From assembly GCA_013396525.1 (NCBI GenBank), contig VWYX01000119.1, forward strand, positions 982,601 through 1,046,600: a stretch of DNA of 64,000 nucleotides. The letters run 5' to 3'. The DNA is from Chaetorhynchus papuensis (lineage: Eukaryota > Chordata > Aves > Passeriformes > Rhipiduridae). The first letter of the stretch is position 1. Every line of letters begins with the position of its first letter. A model generated the notes under the pieces. The model was not told where the DNA came from and made no database searches. It saw only the letters and a program-made list of their open reading frames with translations. Shown here piece by piece: positions 9,317 through 22,696 of this stretch. Position numbers and translations under genes: made by a program.

Positions 9317-12141
9317 CTGAGAGGAAGATCAATGCCATACTTTCCCCTTCCATACTGTCTTTCATCCCAAAATACTTCCCAGTTTAAACATACGTTTAAC
9401 AGAAAATTTTTTTAATATGTTCCTGAGCCATGGGAATAACTGAAGCTCTGTGGCGTAATGTGCAAAACATCACTGCTTTGAGATTGAAGTGGGGAAGCAC
9501 TGAATATTGCCTTTAACTGGAACTAAAAGGGTAATTAAAATAACTCGAACATCAGGTTAGTTAAAAACCCTCTATGACCTAGGAAGATTGTTACTGAGTC
9601 CAAATGATCAGATCCCTCTTTTAAAATTGTCCACATAAAGAAGTTTTTTGTATGAAAATATACTGCTACTTTTCACATTTAAAAAAAAAAAAAAAGTGTG
9701 CAGGTCCTTACAAGGTGCTTCTGGACTCAAAATCTGTGCATGCTGATTCTTCATGCAAGTTAAGGATTGTATTTTTGTAGAATTCTGTTTCCTTGAACTA
9801 TTAGCCCTCCTACCCATCCCCCAAGTGTTCTTCTTTGATTTAAGATTACAGCTGAGTTAGTTTCGGGATTATTTTACAGCACACACCAAAAACTGTGTCA
9901 AGGACCCAATGGACACATAGGAGGCTGTTGTTGATGAGTTATCATGTAACCACTATATAGAGTGCATTTTGCCTTTTCCTCCTACCTTTGAGTATTGTCC
10001 TTTCTGGCTTTTCAGAGGTTTCATGGAACGTTCAAAACTATCATCTTAATTTTTTTTTAACATCTGTCATGCTGCTTGTGCCAAGAACTCTACTGAATGG
10101 CAACACCTGTAAGCCTAATGAAGATTTTCTACAAAGCTTAGCATTTGAGACATAAGTCAGGGATGACATGGACGGAAATGAGCAAAATAACCACCGATAC
10201 CTCAACATTCCTAGCAGCCAGCATGGTAACCTTCAGCAGCCAGAGGGGAGAAGATACACCAGTCCACATTCAGAGTAGTCACCTGCCTCTTTTTTCTCCC
10301 CTGTTAAGTCAAATTTACTGTTATTCTTGTAGTTTAGATACTACTGGAATCACAATGACTTTAAAATACACATGTTCTCCAGAGATGTTAACCACTAAAT
10401 TTGTTTTGTCTCTATTTCACTAACACTTGTACAAAAGATGAAGTCATCCATGGATTTGTGTTCTGCTTTGCTGATGTTTAGGCCATATGTTGATATTGAT
10501 ATTTTGGAATCAAAATGAGGCAATAAGCAAAACAGAATCTAAGCTCATCTTAAAGTAGCAATTCTCAGTCCTTAACAGTGCAGGTTAATACCTCCTAGGG
10601 AAGGAGAGAACTCTTGTAAATTTTGCTCCCACCTTGTTCATCTCCATGACTGAATGCTTCCTCCATTCTGAAAAGCCTTGGGAGGAGAGTTGTGTTTATT
10701 TTATGTCAGTAGGAGCATGGGGATTAGATAGGGTAGATGAGAAAGGGTTGAAAGGCAATATCTGTTTGCATGGTGATGACTATCTGTTTGGATTGATTTG
10801 ATTAGTTCTCTTCCTTATCCCTGGGAAATGGACAGCTGAAGCGTTGCACCAGCTGGATTTGTGCAATCATGCCAGAACTGCAGAAAAATTTGCTCTTTTA
10901 CTTTGTGGAGTTGCCCAGGCCCCTCAGCTCAGGCCAATTTTAGACCTAAATGTGAGAAGCTGGGTTGTGAGGGTGAGAAGATTTCTGCAGTTAGAAGTAG
11001 CACAAAGATCAGGATAATCATGCCTGGGAGAGACACAGGTCCTAAATACAGACATCATAAGCAAGCATGGCTTTAAGGGGTGCTGTAAACACCAAAAAAA
11101 GGTATTTGCAGGATTCAGTAGTAAACAAGGCCAGATTTGGTGGAGCTTGTTTTCAGGATAACTGGAGACACAGCAAAGCATAAGTGTTGGACTCTGTGGG
11201 AGCCAAGGGACTGCAGACAGGGCCAGAACAAGAACACCAACATGGGTGTAGAAAAACAGCAGGATGGAGTCCAAAATATTACACCAGGTAAGAATGGGCT
11301 GGTGGACATCATGTAAAATGAGAAAGATGCTAACTTGGAAAGTCGCAGTGCATGTCTGGCAGTGGCAGGAGCTCTTTCAAGGCACCAGCTTTCAGGGATG
11401 TTCTTTAAGCCATTTGTGCTACGCAATGGACATTCATACCCTATTCAAATATTCCTTCCCCACTGCCTTCTTAAAATCCATTGTTTTCCCTAACAGACAA
11501 GAAGAGTTTGGAAGTATCTTCTGGTGTATATCCAGCAGTCTTGTGCTTTCTCCAGCTATTTCAGTAATAAGGAAACAAATAGGGAAGGCCTGTGACAGCT
11601 ACTGCCTCAAGTGACGTGGGGCACACAGGTTGTACAAGGCTGTGCCAATGACATTTTTCTTCCCACTTTCTCAGTCCTGATATCTGGTAAATCTGCATCT
11701 GAGATAAATAGCAAAAGTACTGCTATAAAAACAGTTCTCTGTACCAGAGTGATATAGAAATCAGTGGAATACCCATTTTTCTTCATCATTCTTTTCGTCT
11801 TTATTTCCAATCCAAAATAAATAAAATTTTAAAGATATCCTTGAAATTAATGAAGTCTTTCTTATTCAATTCAGCCTGGAAACAGTTAAATTGAGATTTA
11901 TGCAATTCATCATGGCTCTGCAGCCCACCATCACCCAAAGAAAACTTTCCCTTATAGGAGAGGGGAAGTTTATGTAGCTGCAGTCTTGGATTACATTGAT
12001 TCAGTCCTGAGGCAATACAGATGCCAATTATATGATACACATACCATACATCTTAAAATTCTCTGTAAAACAGTCCCTGAGAAATAATTGTTATTGTCAT
12101 TCTAGTCAGGCACTGAAAATACAGCCAGCACAGTTCCTTAC
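9317..12141. other. Non-coding, nothing recognised
   Basis: AT-rich sequence with a 15-base A run at 9681-9695. Short open frames on both strands (for example 10145-10423 plus, 10924-11426 minus) overlap each other and show no splice or domain support. Confidence 0.4.
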
Positions 12142-12187
12142 CTGTTGCTACAAAAACAAACTTTTGGTGTGTCTGTAACAGCTTCAT
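12142..12187 (-). CDS. Possible first coding exon with strong donor, minus strand
   Basis: A consensus donor (GCAACAG then GTAAGG) ends a short frame that begins with ATG at 12185-12187, with A at -3 and an in-frame TAA shortly upstream. It encodes MKLLQTHQKFVFVAT plus one base. It could be a start exon, an internal exon using the AG in GTTACAG, or coincidence. No promoter-like CpG-rich sequence lies upstream, which argues against a first exon. Confidence 0.15.
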
Positions 12188-12281
12188 TCTTTCTGTGTAT
12201 TAGTTACAGTACAGCAATTGTGGATTGGTCTGTAAAAGGACTTTAACTCCTTTACAAAGAACCTGTCAGCCTACATGCTTC

Positions 12282-12299
12282 CATATCATATCATATCAT
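12282..12299. repeat. (CATAT)n, about 3.5 copies
   Basis: CATATCATATCATATCAT, a short pentanucleotide array. Confidence 0.85.
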
Positions 12300-14920
12300 T
12301 TGAAGTGTTAAAGTAACTTCTTCTCTTCCTCCTCTTTTTCTCTCTACATAAAGACTTCATTTGACCCTTTGGGTTTTCACTAAATTCTTTGTGATCAGTA
12401 AGTGCCAATTACTCCTATGCAAAGAGCTAAACAAATAAAAAATTTTAATTTCACCGTAAAGGAACAGGATTTTTTTAGAAAAATGCAAATAATTTTAATA
12501 TAGGCATAAAATTTTTGTCCTTCCAACTGTAGATTCTGATCATTAGAGGCAATTTCAGTTCAAATTCAGGGACTTTTTATAATATGACCAAAGAGGTTTT
12601 TCAAACCCTGCTACCCAACTCAAATTGATTTACCCAGTTTTAAAAAGTACCATTTTGCCTCACCTACTAATTGCGTAGACCAAACTATGTGATAACTCAG
12701 TTAACTCATCTTCACATTAATGTCATCCTTGCCACTGTGGTTGCCACCAGTCTGGACCTTTGTACCCCTCCTCGAGGTGGCATCATAACCTCTTCTAGTA
12801 CTCACAGGGACTAACATGTATTTCAGCTTTCCACCTGATTTAGGTCACAACAAACTTTAATTAAATAACATTCTTCATTGAACTGTCTCTAAACCTTTAA
12901 ATCTTCATATAATAATCATGATTGGTAGCCTACAAACTGCTTCCTGTTAGAAAAAAATAATGTTAATAGAGCGTTAAACCTAAGTGAATGAAATTAACAG
13001 AAGCATAAGGAAATAATAGATGTACAGCCATACTGTCAATGCTCTCCAATTTTTTCTGGAGACAACAGTAAAAATATCCTCATTAATGAACTCAAAAAGA
13101 CTTTGAACCTTGCCAAAACATTACTCTGAAGATCTTACTTATCATCCTAACCTAAGACCTATACCAATAACGAAAAGTAAGAAAACAATAATCTAAGGAA
13201 AATTTCTCAAACTCTCCTTCCTTGCAGCATCCCAACTTTGTTAAAGTCATCTCAGATGTAAACCTCCACAAACCAGGAACCTGGCCATGCCTGAGGAATA
13301 AATGCAGCACCCGACAGCACATCTGCACTGCCACCAGCATGGATCCCACAAACACACAGCCTAGGAGTTGTATAACCATGGAACCTTCTTTCCTCACTGA
13401 AACCACCCTCGTGAAACCAAGTCATCACTGCTCCCCAGAGCAAACTCAAATGTAAAATAGTACAGGACGGTAACATTCAGGTACCAGTAGGAGAGCACTT
13501 TTTACTCCCCAAAATATTACACCATTGGTCTCTGAATCCTGTTACTCAAGAGAGAACACAGGCCTGGAAATAGAAATCCCTAGTTCCACTGGCTGTTTGA
13601 AAGCCATGGATTCACTAGAGCTACAAGGTTTATATCACATTATAGCTTTCCCCACTTGCTATTGCTTTTTACCATGGACAGCCCTGACTCCCCATTGCAG
13701 CCCTCAACATTTCTTCTTAGCGATTGCTGAAACAATGTCAACCTCACCTGAAAATTACACTGACCACAAGCAGACAGACTGAGGTGTGATTTAAGCACAC
13801 TTTTATGCACGAGTCTACTTATGAGAGAGGCAAAGGAGACATTCATGTAAGGAAAACTTCCTGTACTATTGTTCTGAATAAAAGAATGGGCATCGTATCA
13901 TGAAAAAAATTGGGAACTTTGAACAAAGAAATTACTTCACTCAAAGCTTCATGGTATTAATATTCTAGGGATTTTTATTGTATTCAAAGTAATAGAACTT
14001 GTACGGTCTTTGAAAATAAAGAAGTTTTTTTCAAAGGAACACCTAACTCCATAATTTCCTTTACCAGCAGAAAATATATTGCCAAGGGTTTATGCAAAAA
14101 AGGAAGGTAACAGTAATAGAGCTGGATAAAAGGGATCATCAACATTAGCTGGCTTTCTAAAAAAAGTCCCTCCTACTGTTACACACAGGATATCTGATCT
14201 GGGAACTACTGTAGGATAAAACTGTAAGGTAAGTCCATGTTAGGCAACAGAAGAAATAACACACAGGGACAAACACCAACATAAAAGGGAGCTTTTTGGA
14301 CTCTATTCCAAAGCACTCTGTTAAAAACTACATAAGCTCATTCACACTTTGAAGTCTAATCATTTGGTTCATTCCCTCTGTTCTATTTCAGCCAGGATAT
14401 CTGTAAGACGTCTACCCACTGTTAAATTGGTAGCCTTCTCTGAGCAAAATTGATCATTGTCATGACTACTGCTTTTCCTTTATTATTCAGGGAACAAGTA
14501 ATTCTGAACTGTATTATGGTAGGCTTTCTGATTTGAATTTTATTTTCTGGTTGTCTTTGTTTTTCGTCTGCTGTCATGTCTTTTCCTGGGGATATATTTT
14601 GCCACTTGGGAAATTCTGAGAAGATAAAACACTGTGCGATTCAAAATTCTTAACAGTCCAGAGCATGTGTGTTTGCATTTGTGGAGGTTCTGTATTTATT
14701 CTCTGTCTCCCTGGAAAAGCTCCTAGCTTTTTATTTTGAGCTCATCTGTGGCACTTCATTTGTAACATGCTACAGGCTTGCAAAGACAGACACAACACAA
14801 AAAGGGAGAGGGAAAATGCTGAGTTCATCACCATAAATTATTGATGTTTCTTCCACTTAACTTACTCATCAGGATTCATTGTTAATGAGGTGTGGATTTT
14901 AGTTTTAAATTTGCCATGAA
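12300..14920. other. Non-coding, nothing recognised apart from one splice-site pair
   Basis: At 14189-14228 on the plus strand an acceptor (TCCTACTGTTACACACAG) and a consensus donor (TGTAAG then GTAAGT) bound 40 nt that has a stop in every frame. It could be a non-coding exon or chance. Nothing else was recognised. Confidence 0.35.
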
Positions 14921-14972
14921 ACCAGATGATCTTTAAGGTTGCTTCCAACCCAAACCATTCTGTGAATCTATG
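14921..14972 (+). mobile_element. CR1 LINE 3' end, sense
   Basis: GATGATCTTTAAGGTTGCTT, then CCAACCCAAACCATTCTGTG and AATCTATG, is the diagnostic CR1 3' terminus, ending in the octamer-like ATTCTATG repeat. Only about 50 bases are recognisable, so it is an extremely 5'-truncated or eroded copy. Confidence 0.85.
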
Positions 14973-16450
14973 TAGCACTGCAGGCATTCAATTTGAAGCA
15001 CTGCATTAAAGAGGATTTCTCCCAGTGTGTGTCTCTGGTTCCATTTTCTGCAGTAGGTCTCTGCAACTGTGACTTGGCAGGGACTGGTGGTATTTATCCA
15101 AAGCACAGAATGCAATAGGAAACAGAAAGACAAGAGGAAGATTTTTATTATGTAACTGATAAAATACAGAAACAGATGCTGCGCAATTGCTCTGGAATTA
15201 GTTGATTTATTTAAAGGGTTAATTGACTCATTGTATTCCTATGGGGTAAACTGGAATTCAGATGAATTGCAGTGATCCAGTGTCTGGGAGCACCAGGAAA
15301 TCTGCCAACATATACTACTGTTTCCATCTTCCAGTTTGCAACTAGTTTAAATTAGGGTCAGATGCTGCTGCTGTTGTTGTTCCTGATGCTCAACTCACAC
15401 TGCCTGTAGCAGAAACAGAAGCTGGCTTGTGGGCAGGGGTCAGTGCTGGGATATTCTTGGTTAAACAGCCCAAGTGAAAAATGGGAGGGAGGTGCGCGTG
15501 AGCTGCTTTGGGTTTACCCCAGAGAAAGTTTCCAGCAAAGCATGCTAAAAAAAGAAAACGGGATGAAAAATTGATTTAGGGTTTTTCCAGAGGGCTTCAG
15601 AAGTGGAATGTTCTGAACTTAAACCAGTGGGAGCTTTATCCATGGCTGTGGGAGGATCAGGCTCAAACCAGTGCAGCATCTTTTTGAAAACTCCCCTTGC
15701 CCCTTTGTGTGATGAGGCTCCACTGGACTGAATGGCTCTTTCATGGCTCCACGTGTCACCTACATAATTCCTGATACAGATATCAGCCCCAGACTACTGG
15801 GCAGGAAAAACAGTCCAAAGAATGAGAGGTTTAAGTGCAAAATCCTAGTCCATCACCTACTACCCCAGGACCTTAGGAAACCTGTGTTGTCTGACTGTGC
15901 CACAGCTCCTTAACTGTGAGTTAATACTTGCAGGTTGCTGCCTTAAAAATCTATTGCAGAAATAAATACATGATAGCTTATACAATGGGTACAAGATCAA
16001 ATGAGTAGCTAAGACAGGCAGCCAGGAACATCCTGGGATTCTTTTCATCCTAAATCAGGCAAACTAGCAATTAAAGTGGCCTTTTTCTGATACACAGTAA
16101 AAAGGAGTAGAGGAAAAAAAAAGAAAAAAAAAACCCACTTAAAGAGCTGCTCCTAAAAATATAAAATGTATTTTAATTATGAAGGGGAATTAATTTTAGA
16201 TTGACTGAGGAAAATCTCATGGGGCATTCAGCCAACTCATCCATCTCCCATCACCAGAGAATTTCAGCTTTCCAAACAGCCCTGTAACATACCACTTCTT
16301 GGGATCTTCTCTGAATACCAAGCTTATTATCTTTTGACTCCTTCATTATCTGTCACTGACATAAAATGCAGCATGTACTCCTAAGGAAATTAAACGCTGA
16401 AGAAAAAAATGTATTAGGCTATCTAATCACCCTTCCCCTCCCCTTTCCAG
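14973..16450. other. Non-coding, nothing recognised
   Basis: Contains a short CTG/TTG run at 15364-15381 and a purine-rich A tract at 16113-16133. No gene or repeat family was recognised. Confidence 0.45.
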
Positions 16451-16612
16451 GGTTTCTCCCTACTCTATCATCTTTGCCCTTCAGCCACACACAAAACCTT
16501 GTCAGCTTTGCCACTGCTCTTTCCCTTTCTGTTCTTCCATTTCCTGCCACTTTGTTCCTTAAATTAAAAATATGTGGCAATATCTGAATTCAGCTGTCTG
16601 GGACAGCGTCAG
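16451..16612 (+). ncRNA. Possible non-coding exon with very strong splice sites, plus strand
   Basis: An almost pure pyrimidine acceptor (CCCTTCCCCTCCCCTTTCCAG) and a consensus donor (CGTCAG then GTGAGT) bound 162 nt. All three frames stop, but only in the last third of the block, so it is not a clean coding exon. It could belong to a long non-coding RNA, be a 3' coding or UTR exon, or be a chance pair. Much of the block is itself pyrimidine-rich. Confidence 0.2.
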
Positions 16613-19600
16613 GTGAGTGAGGACATGATGCTATTCAGACAGTTTATGGTCACTATTAGCCAAAAGGACTGGGTGCTCTTCATCTTGGTCTCCAGAAGTG
16701 TGATTAAAACTCACAGTCCGAGCTAACCCAAAAAACCCACACACGGCTCCTTGGTGCTCCACCCCAATGCTGATGCTCAGGCTCTGTGTCTACAGCAATG
16801 GAGAGTTTTGGAGAGTGAGGTGTACCCCAGGTTTTGCCACTGGCCTGGAAGATGCCTTTGATCATCTCTGTCTACCTCAGTACCTTGTCTTGTGTAAGGA
16901 GATGCCCTTCATCAGCAACCACTGCATGAAGTACTGGTGCTGACAGCAATGGTAACACCCACAGCACAACACTCTCTAGTCTAGTCCCAGTAACCTAATG
17001 TCTGTAAATGCTCTTATTCACCTCAGTTTCCTCTTATTTTCTGCAGTACCTTCATTTGCATTGCTCATTTCAGTTCAGACATCTCTGTGTGTTCTAAACC
17101 ATCTCAAACTCAACTGCTGCCTTCACCTGCACACCCACCTCCTGCTGTTTCACCAGCTGCTCTGTGAGCAGCACTGCTCCCACAGCCAGATAAATGGGCA
17201 GAAAATTTGCTTATATTTGCTTTTGTAATACATCTGAAAGTTCACCTCTTCCAGTGGCACAGTCGCACAACACTCCCCTGTGGGTGCCCCCCTTCACCAT
17301 ATTGCATTGTCCCTTGGGATTTCTCCACACTGCCTGGATGTTGCATAGTGCCCTTTGACAGTGAATGTGAGAGTGCTCTCTAATGGAAGGTGAATTGAAA
17401 ACTGTAAATTGTGAGATTTCTTGAACAGCAGTCTGGGACACTTCAAACTATTCTTTATTAAAATTATTTTTTAAAATATAAGCATCTTAAAAATTTCAGC
17501 AGCTGCAGATATCAATAGCAATAAGAAAAATGAAAGAAATCAAAACTACTAGCATAGCTTCTAATTGAAAGCAAAGTGTCATTTAAAAATAGTGCTGTGG
17601 AGAGCATAGGGATTTTCCTTTGCTGAAAAAGAAGATTGGAAAAAAAAAAAGAAAAAAAATTATGAAAAAGACAAATAAAATCTAAAAAATAAAAAAAAAA
17701 GTAATTAGGAAAAAGTACACCAAGAAATGAACTTTAAATATCTTCCAAAAATTGCTACATTGACTTTCCAAAAGTTGAGATAAACTAGATCCACTCCAGC
17801 TGTGGGGTAGCTACTGACTCCTGCCAGCTGAGGATCTGGAGCAGACTATCTCAGCTTTCTGATGAAATTATAATCAGAGTAAAAAAGGGCAGATTATTCA
17901 GTCATCCTCAATAACACAAGAAATTATTCACATGGGTCGTAAAAAACTGTATCTAAAAACACGAAAAGGTGCAAAAGAGAGGGTGGGAACCTGGTGCTTT
18001 TCTCCTTTTCCAGCACAAGGGTTCTGAGGTGCCTCACAGTCCAAAAAACAAAGCAGCACATTTTGCTCACCGCCTGTACAACAAACCTGCTGCCAGTGGC
18101 TGGCTCAAGGCAGGACAAGATCCATTAGCAAAGCCACTGAAAATAAGCCTTGGGCTCTCACATCACACTGATGTAAGTCAAAAACATTTGGGATATTTGG
18201 GGAGAGTTTTTATGGATATCCTCATCTTGATTAAATGCATATTTTTGTTAATATATTAATTAATATCTATCAAATATTTAAGAACTGCAGATTTAGGGCA
18301 CAGTCATGTGATTAGCTAAAAAAAATTTGCTGCGGTTGGGATGGCCTTAAGCTCTATTTGCAGGGATCCTGTTCCAAGTAGAGTAACATGACTTTGATCA
18401 TGCAGGGCCAATCCTCTACTTTTAAATACTTTTTAATTTTTTTTTGTTTCTGCTCCATAGTTGTTTTCCAGTCTGCTAAGATCTGCTGATCCTCTTTTGA
18501 GAATATTTTAATTTATTAATGCGAAGAGACCTTGTAAATTCACACTTAGTGATTATTAATTTCCCTTCTGCTCTAGACAGTTCTGTGTAGGGTGTCTCAT
18601 TTGAAGATTTTTTTTTTAATCTCCGCTCATCTCATACTATTAAACTCCTGTCTTCATCATGCAGCCAAACCTTGCTATAAGGATCTTGCTATAAGGGAGC
18701 CCAGAGTTTGTGCTTGAGGTGGTATTCATGGAATATGGCAAGCTTAAATATAGCTCCCTGGAAAGAGAATGCACACCAAAAAAAAGTAGATTGAGCTGTA
18801 GGATATTGGCTGATTATCCAAAATGTATAAATATTGATGTAGCAGGTTGAGCAATACGAAGGGAAACTCTGATCAGAAGTTGAAGAAAGCTGCTCTAGAG
18901 CCGAAATCCTGCTTAGGTAATGAATGTGCTGCTGTCATACCCTCCTGCTCTCACTCAGCTATCCCTGGCTATCAAACCAAATAAATGGCACATCTCTTGT
19001 GAAATCACATCTACATCAACTTTAATATTTTTGCCCTATTTTTAAATTGTCTTATATATATTACAGCTCTTTAATTAGTTATGCAGACAACAGATCAAAC
19101 TGTTGGATGGTTTCTGAGATTCCAGATGCTTGTGTCAGTGTCATTTTCATTTCCTCAACCCCCTTTTCGCAATTTAATTTTTGGATTACATTTCTGAGGC
19201 TCCGTGCTACCAAAGCACTCATCCTTAACACTACTCCCCACGTGAAATAAACCTAAGGTGGTATTGCAGCCTCTCTGCTATGCTTGCAGCCTTGCAATTA
19301 TGGCTGACACTGCTCCCAAAATGGAAAGTGTGTTTAGAAGTTTTTTAAAAAACAGAAAAAGCTCCATATTATTTTTTTTTATCAGATATATGCATAAAGA
19401 GCCTCCTAAGTTCTCAAATTGACAAATGATGATTAAAAATATATCATCTCCATATTGCCCCAGATGACAGGTGGGAGAAGGAAAGTAGGAAACCAAAGAT
19501 TAAAAATTACTAATCACTAACATTTCTATTTTAAACAACAAAGTATTAAAGAAAATATTTCTCAAAAAGATAACTTCCAAGGAAGAAATTTCAAAACAAA

Positions 19601-20459
19601 AATCCAGTTATACCCCATTCTCCTCAAGCCAGTTTTTGCCCTTTTCTCACTCTCATCTTCTACCACTCTGTATCCACCTTAAATTGCAACATGCCAACAG
19701 CAAAGATATGTTTTGTCCTGATTGTTCTACAGACACAATCCTGAATATAAAAATTCACAGCAATAGCAGCTTGCTATTCACACACGTTCTGAATTGTCAT
19801 CTCTTTGACTGAGACAGAGGGGACCAGAACTGTACGATTATCGTGGAAAGCAAAGCCCTGAGTAGGAAAACATAAGGGCCAGTGTAGCTTTAAGTTATCA
19901 AACAACGTGGTTTGGGCTGGGTTTGGGTTTTTTCAGACTTTTTTGCAAGCCAGAGAAAAGCACATAGTTTTGTATCACTAAATCAGACCTTGCAAAGCCA
20001 AAATAACTCGTAAAGTACTTAAAGGCCACAAATATGTTTGATGGATTCACATGAAGGAGAGCGAAGGTTAAATCCATACAGTTTGCTTTGCAGTTTTTTT
20101 TTTGCTTTTTTGATGACAGAACTGAAGAGTCCTGTTGAATTTAATGATTGAATGAATACATAAGTCAATGTAATATTATATTCCAATGAAATACTATATG
20201 TAGATGAAAACAAAGTAAGTGCCAATGTCAAGTTCATCTCTGCCCTGCCTCCCCTCTGCTTCCTAAGTCATTACCTAGTATTTATTTACAAGACTGGAGA
20301 AAAAAAAGTAACTTGGAAAAATAAAGGCTTCGTGCTCAGGTTTCAGGCATGAAATGGTGTCCCACTGTGTCATTTTGGATTTGCTGTTTAAAAGCTTACA
20401 GCGTGTTTGCTTGAACAGTCCCATTTTTTAAGAAGAGGAATTTAGTTCCTTGGAATCTG
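16613..20459. other. Non-coding, nothing recognised
   Basis: Includes an A-rich low-complexity tract at 17638-17700. A minus-strand open frame at 17211-17441 ends with LCDCATGRGELSDV but has no acceptor. No repeat family was seen. Confidence 0.4.
17638..17700. repeat. A-rich low-complexity tract
   Basis: Poly(A) runs broken by G, TTAT, GAC and TCT. Confidence 0.9.
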
Positions 20460-21640
20460 ACAGTCTCAGAAGAGCTGCTCAGATGTTTTTATTAATTAGT
20501 TAATATTTGTGCAATGCTTAAAGTATCAGGCGTTGTATAAATGTTAAGCTATGGAATTTGGTCCTACAATTAAATGGCAATTATAAACAATGAAAAATAC
20601 ATATTTATATATTTGCTGGGAATTTACATGAGTATGATATATTTGATAGCTTAGAAGAGAGCTCCTAATCTATCCAAAGCCATATAAAGTTTAGGGATAT
20701 GGCTAACAGCCTATTTAAATAACATAGCAAAAGTCATATTTTCCCCAGTGTTTCCATGTTAGTCTTCAAGGCTCCGATCAAAAGCAATTTAAGAACAAAA
20801 CTTTCACATCTGATTTTCCCATGCAGTTGCCATCTACTAGACCTCTGACACATGCAAGATAGAAATTTGCCCCTGAAATCACACTGTGTGCAAATTAAGA
20901 AAAAATAGACTGCACAAACTCAAGTTTGTCTTAAAACCTACAGTCCTGAATGCTTCCAGATCATCTGTTGACATTACAAAAGATACAAGTACCAAAGAAG
21001 CAGAAGAAAATGCTGAGTGCCTTGTTACTTTTCCTGGCTTTTTCTTCTACATATGACTGTCAGACTGTTAATGAAAATACTCTTAATGAATCAACACTCT
21101 CACAACAGTGTCACTAATGAACTACTGGTAACTGGAAAAAGAGACTAAAAATACTATGTCCCCCTTTAGTGCAGAGTTATCTTATCAATATGCTGTAGCC
21201 AGAACTGTTAGGCTGAAAAATGCATTTACTTAAGAAAATAACATCATGAAGCAGAACCAGGGTAACAACAACACTTCTGTTGCCAGAACACACTTGTAGT
21301 TGGTGGGTGGCTTGTATAACTTGAGCGCTTAATTAAGTGTATTTTTCCAATAAATACATTGGACATTAATTTTTACTGATGGCTAAATATCTGCTAAGTA
21401 GCTACCCTGTTTCTTAGGCAACCAGGCTAGATTTTAATAACTTGAAGGACAAAAGAGCAACAGGCCAATAGAGTCTGGTAAGGATGTCAGCGTTTTCATT
21501 ATAAACCCCATTTTAGCACTGGGGAGGGTACTCTAATTTGAACATTAAAACATGCTGGGGATAGCTTTTATCCAGGAGTGATTTTCTGGTTTCTGTTTTT
21601 CTAATAAGAGCCATTTGCATCCATTTGGAAGAACCTTAAA
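20460..21640. promoter_or_regulatory. Possible conserved non-coding element cluster
   Basis: Two stretches (about 20480-20720 and 21300-21640) are unique, repeat-free, AT-rich sequence with many homeodomain-type TAAT/ATTA cores. An imperfect RFX X-box half-site pair lies at 21409-21423 (GTTTCTTAGGCAACC). This is a judgement from texture only. Conservation cannot be seen from one sequence. Confidence 0.2.
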
Positions 21641-22623
21641 TGTATGGAGCTTGCAGGGGGGAGGAAAAAAGCCTGAACAGAGAAAATTAAAAAAAAAAAA
21701 ATAAGAAGAAAGTGCTAAAACAGAGTGGACTTAAGGGTTTAAATGTAGTATTGAGCCTCAATGTTTGACTCAGAGAGGCTAATGCCAGCAGCAGCAAAGC
21801 TGAACCAGGATGGGCCCAGGGTCATGTGGGACCTTCAGGACACAGGTCTGTTCTGTAAATCCTGGAGGTGCTGATTTACAGGGATGCCATTGTTGGGCTG
21901 GGAAACCAGAGGCACAACATGCTGCTTGTGATGGTGGGCTAAGGCAGAAAATTAAATCAAAATCCCTGGTCAGTCTGTAAATCCTAGGGATACAGTACTC
22001 TCTCTTCGGTGGGGTTTGTGTGTTAAGTTCCACTGTTGTAGGCACTTTCTAATTCCAGCTCAACATAAATTTAAAATAGCCTTCACTTCCTTTGCTAAAT
22101 ATATTTTCAGAAGTTTTATATGTGTTCTGGATCAGCTATGAATCACTCATTCCATGTAAGAGCATTTCAGGTATAGATGAAAATGGTTCTCATATATTCA
22201 GTAGTTTGATATATATTTAAAGCTTGTAAAGTTGTTTGTAACAAAAGCTGTTTTATAACTAAACTACATCATTACTATGAACTCAGCCAATAATATGTGT
22301 TTTAAAGCTACCTGGGTACAAGTTTATAGCAGCGGTTCAGTCACCATCCACATCTGTAAAAAATAAAACAATAAAAAATAAATAATGCATGTAGGAGAGG
22401 CTGTCAAAATTCATCTGGGCAGTTCCATTTTATACACATTTCATTTCCTAGATTTTAAATAGCGAAATATTGATTTATATTGTCAAGGCATCCTAAATGT
22501 ACATAGAAAATAGGCTTCAGAGACCTTACAGACTTCCAAATACCCTCAAACAGTACAGATAATGTGGCTTCTATATAGACATTCTTATTTTCAGGGTCTT
22601 TTCGTTCTTTTTCTTTGACTTAC
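21641..22623. other. Non-coding, nothing recognised
   Basis: Unique AT-rich sequence. The minus-strand frame 21779-22045 has no support. Confidence 0.45.
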
Positions 22624-22696
22624 CTGTACTTCTAAGATCTTCTACCTAGACTTTTTCATACTGTTTCAGGCACTCTGTACTCCTTCAGGGTCACAT
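22624..22696 (-). ncRNA. Exon-like block with near-ideal splice sites but stops in all frames
   Basis: On the minus strand the acceptor (TGCCTGGCCTTCTAATTTCAG) has a branch-like TAACT upstream, and the donor (GTACAG then GTAAGT) is a perfect consensus. The 73-nt block stops in all three frames. One frame reads ECLKQYEKV, then a TAG, then VEDLRST, which would be coiled-coil-like but for the stop. Explanations are an exon of a long non-coding RNA, a decayed coding exon, or a cryptic pair. It is the best-looking splice pair in the window. Confidence 0.35.

Noticed and set aside
20278..20320. Strong minus-strand acceptor with a GTAATG donor 19 nt later
   Set aside because: The enclosed 19 nt is too short, the donor is weak and the frames have stops. 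Treated as coincidence.
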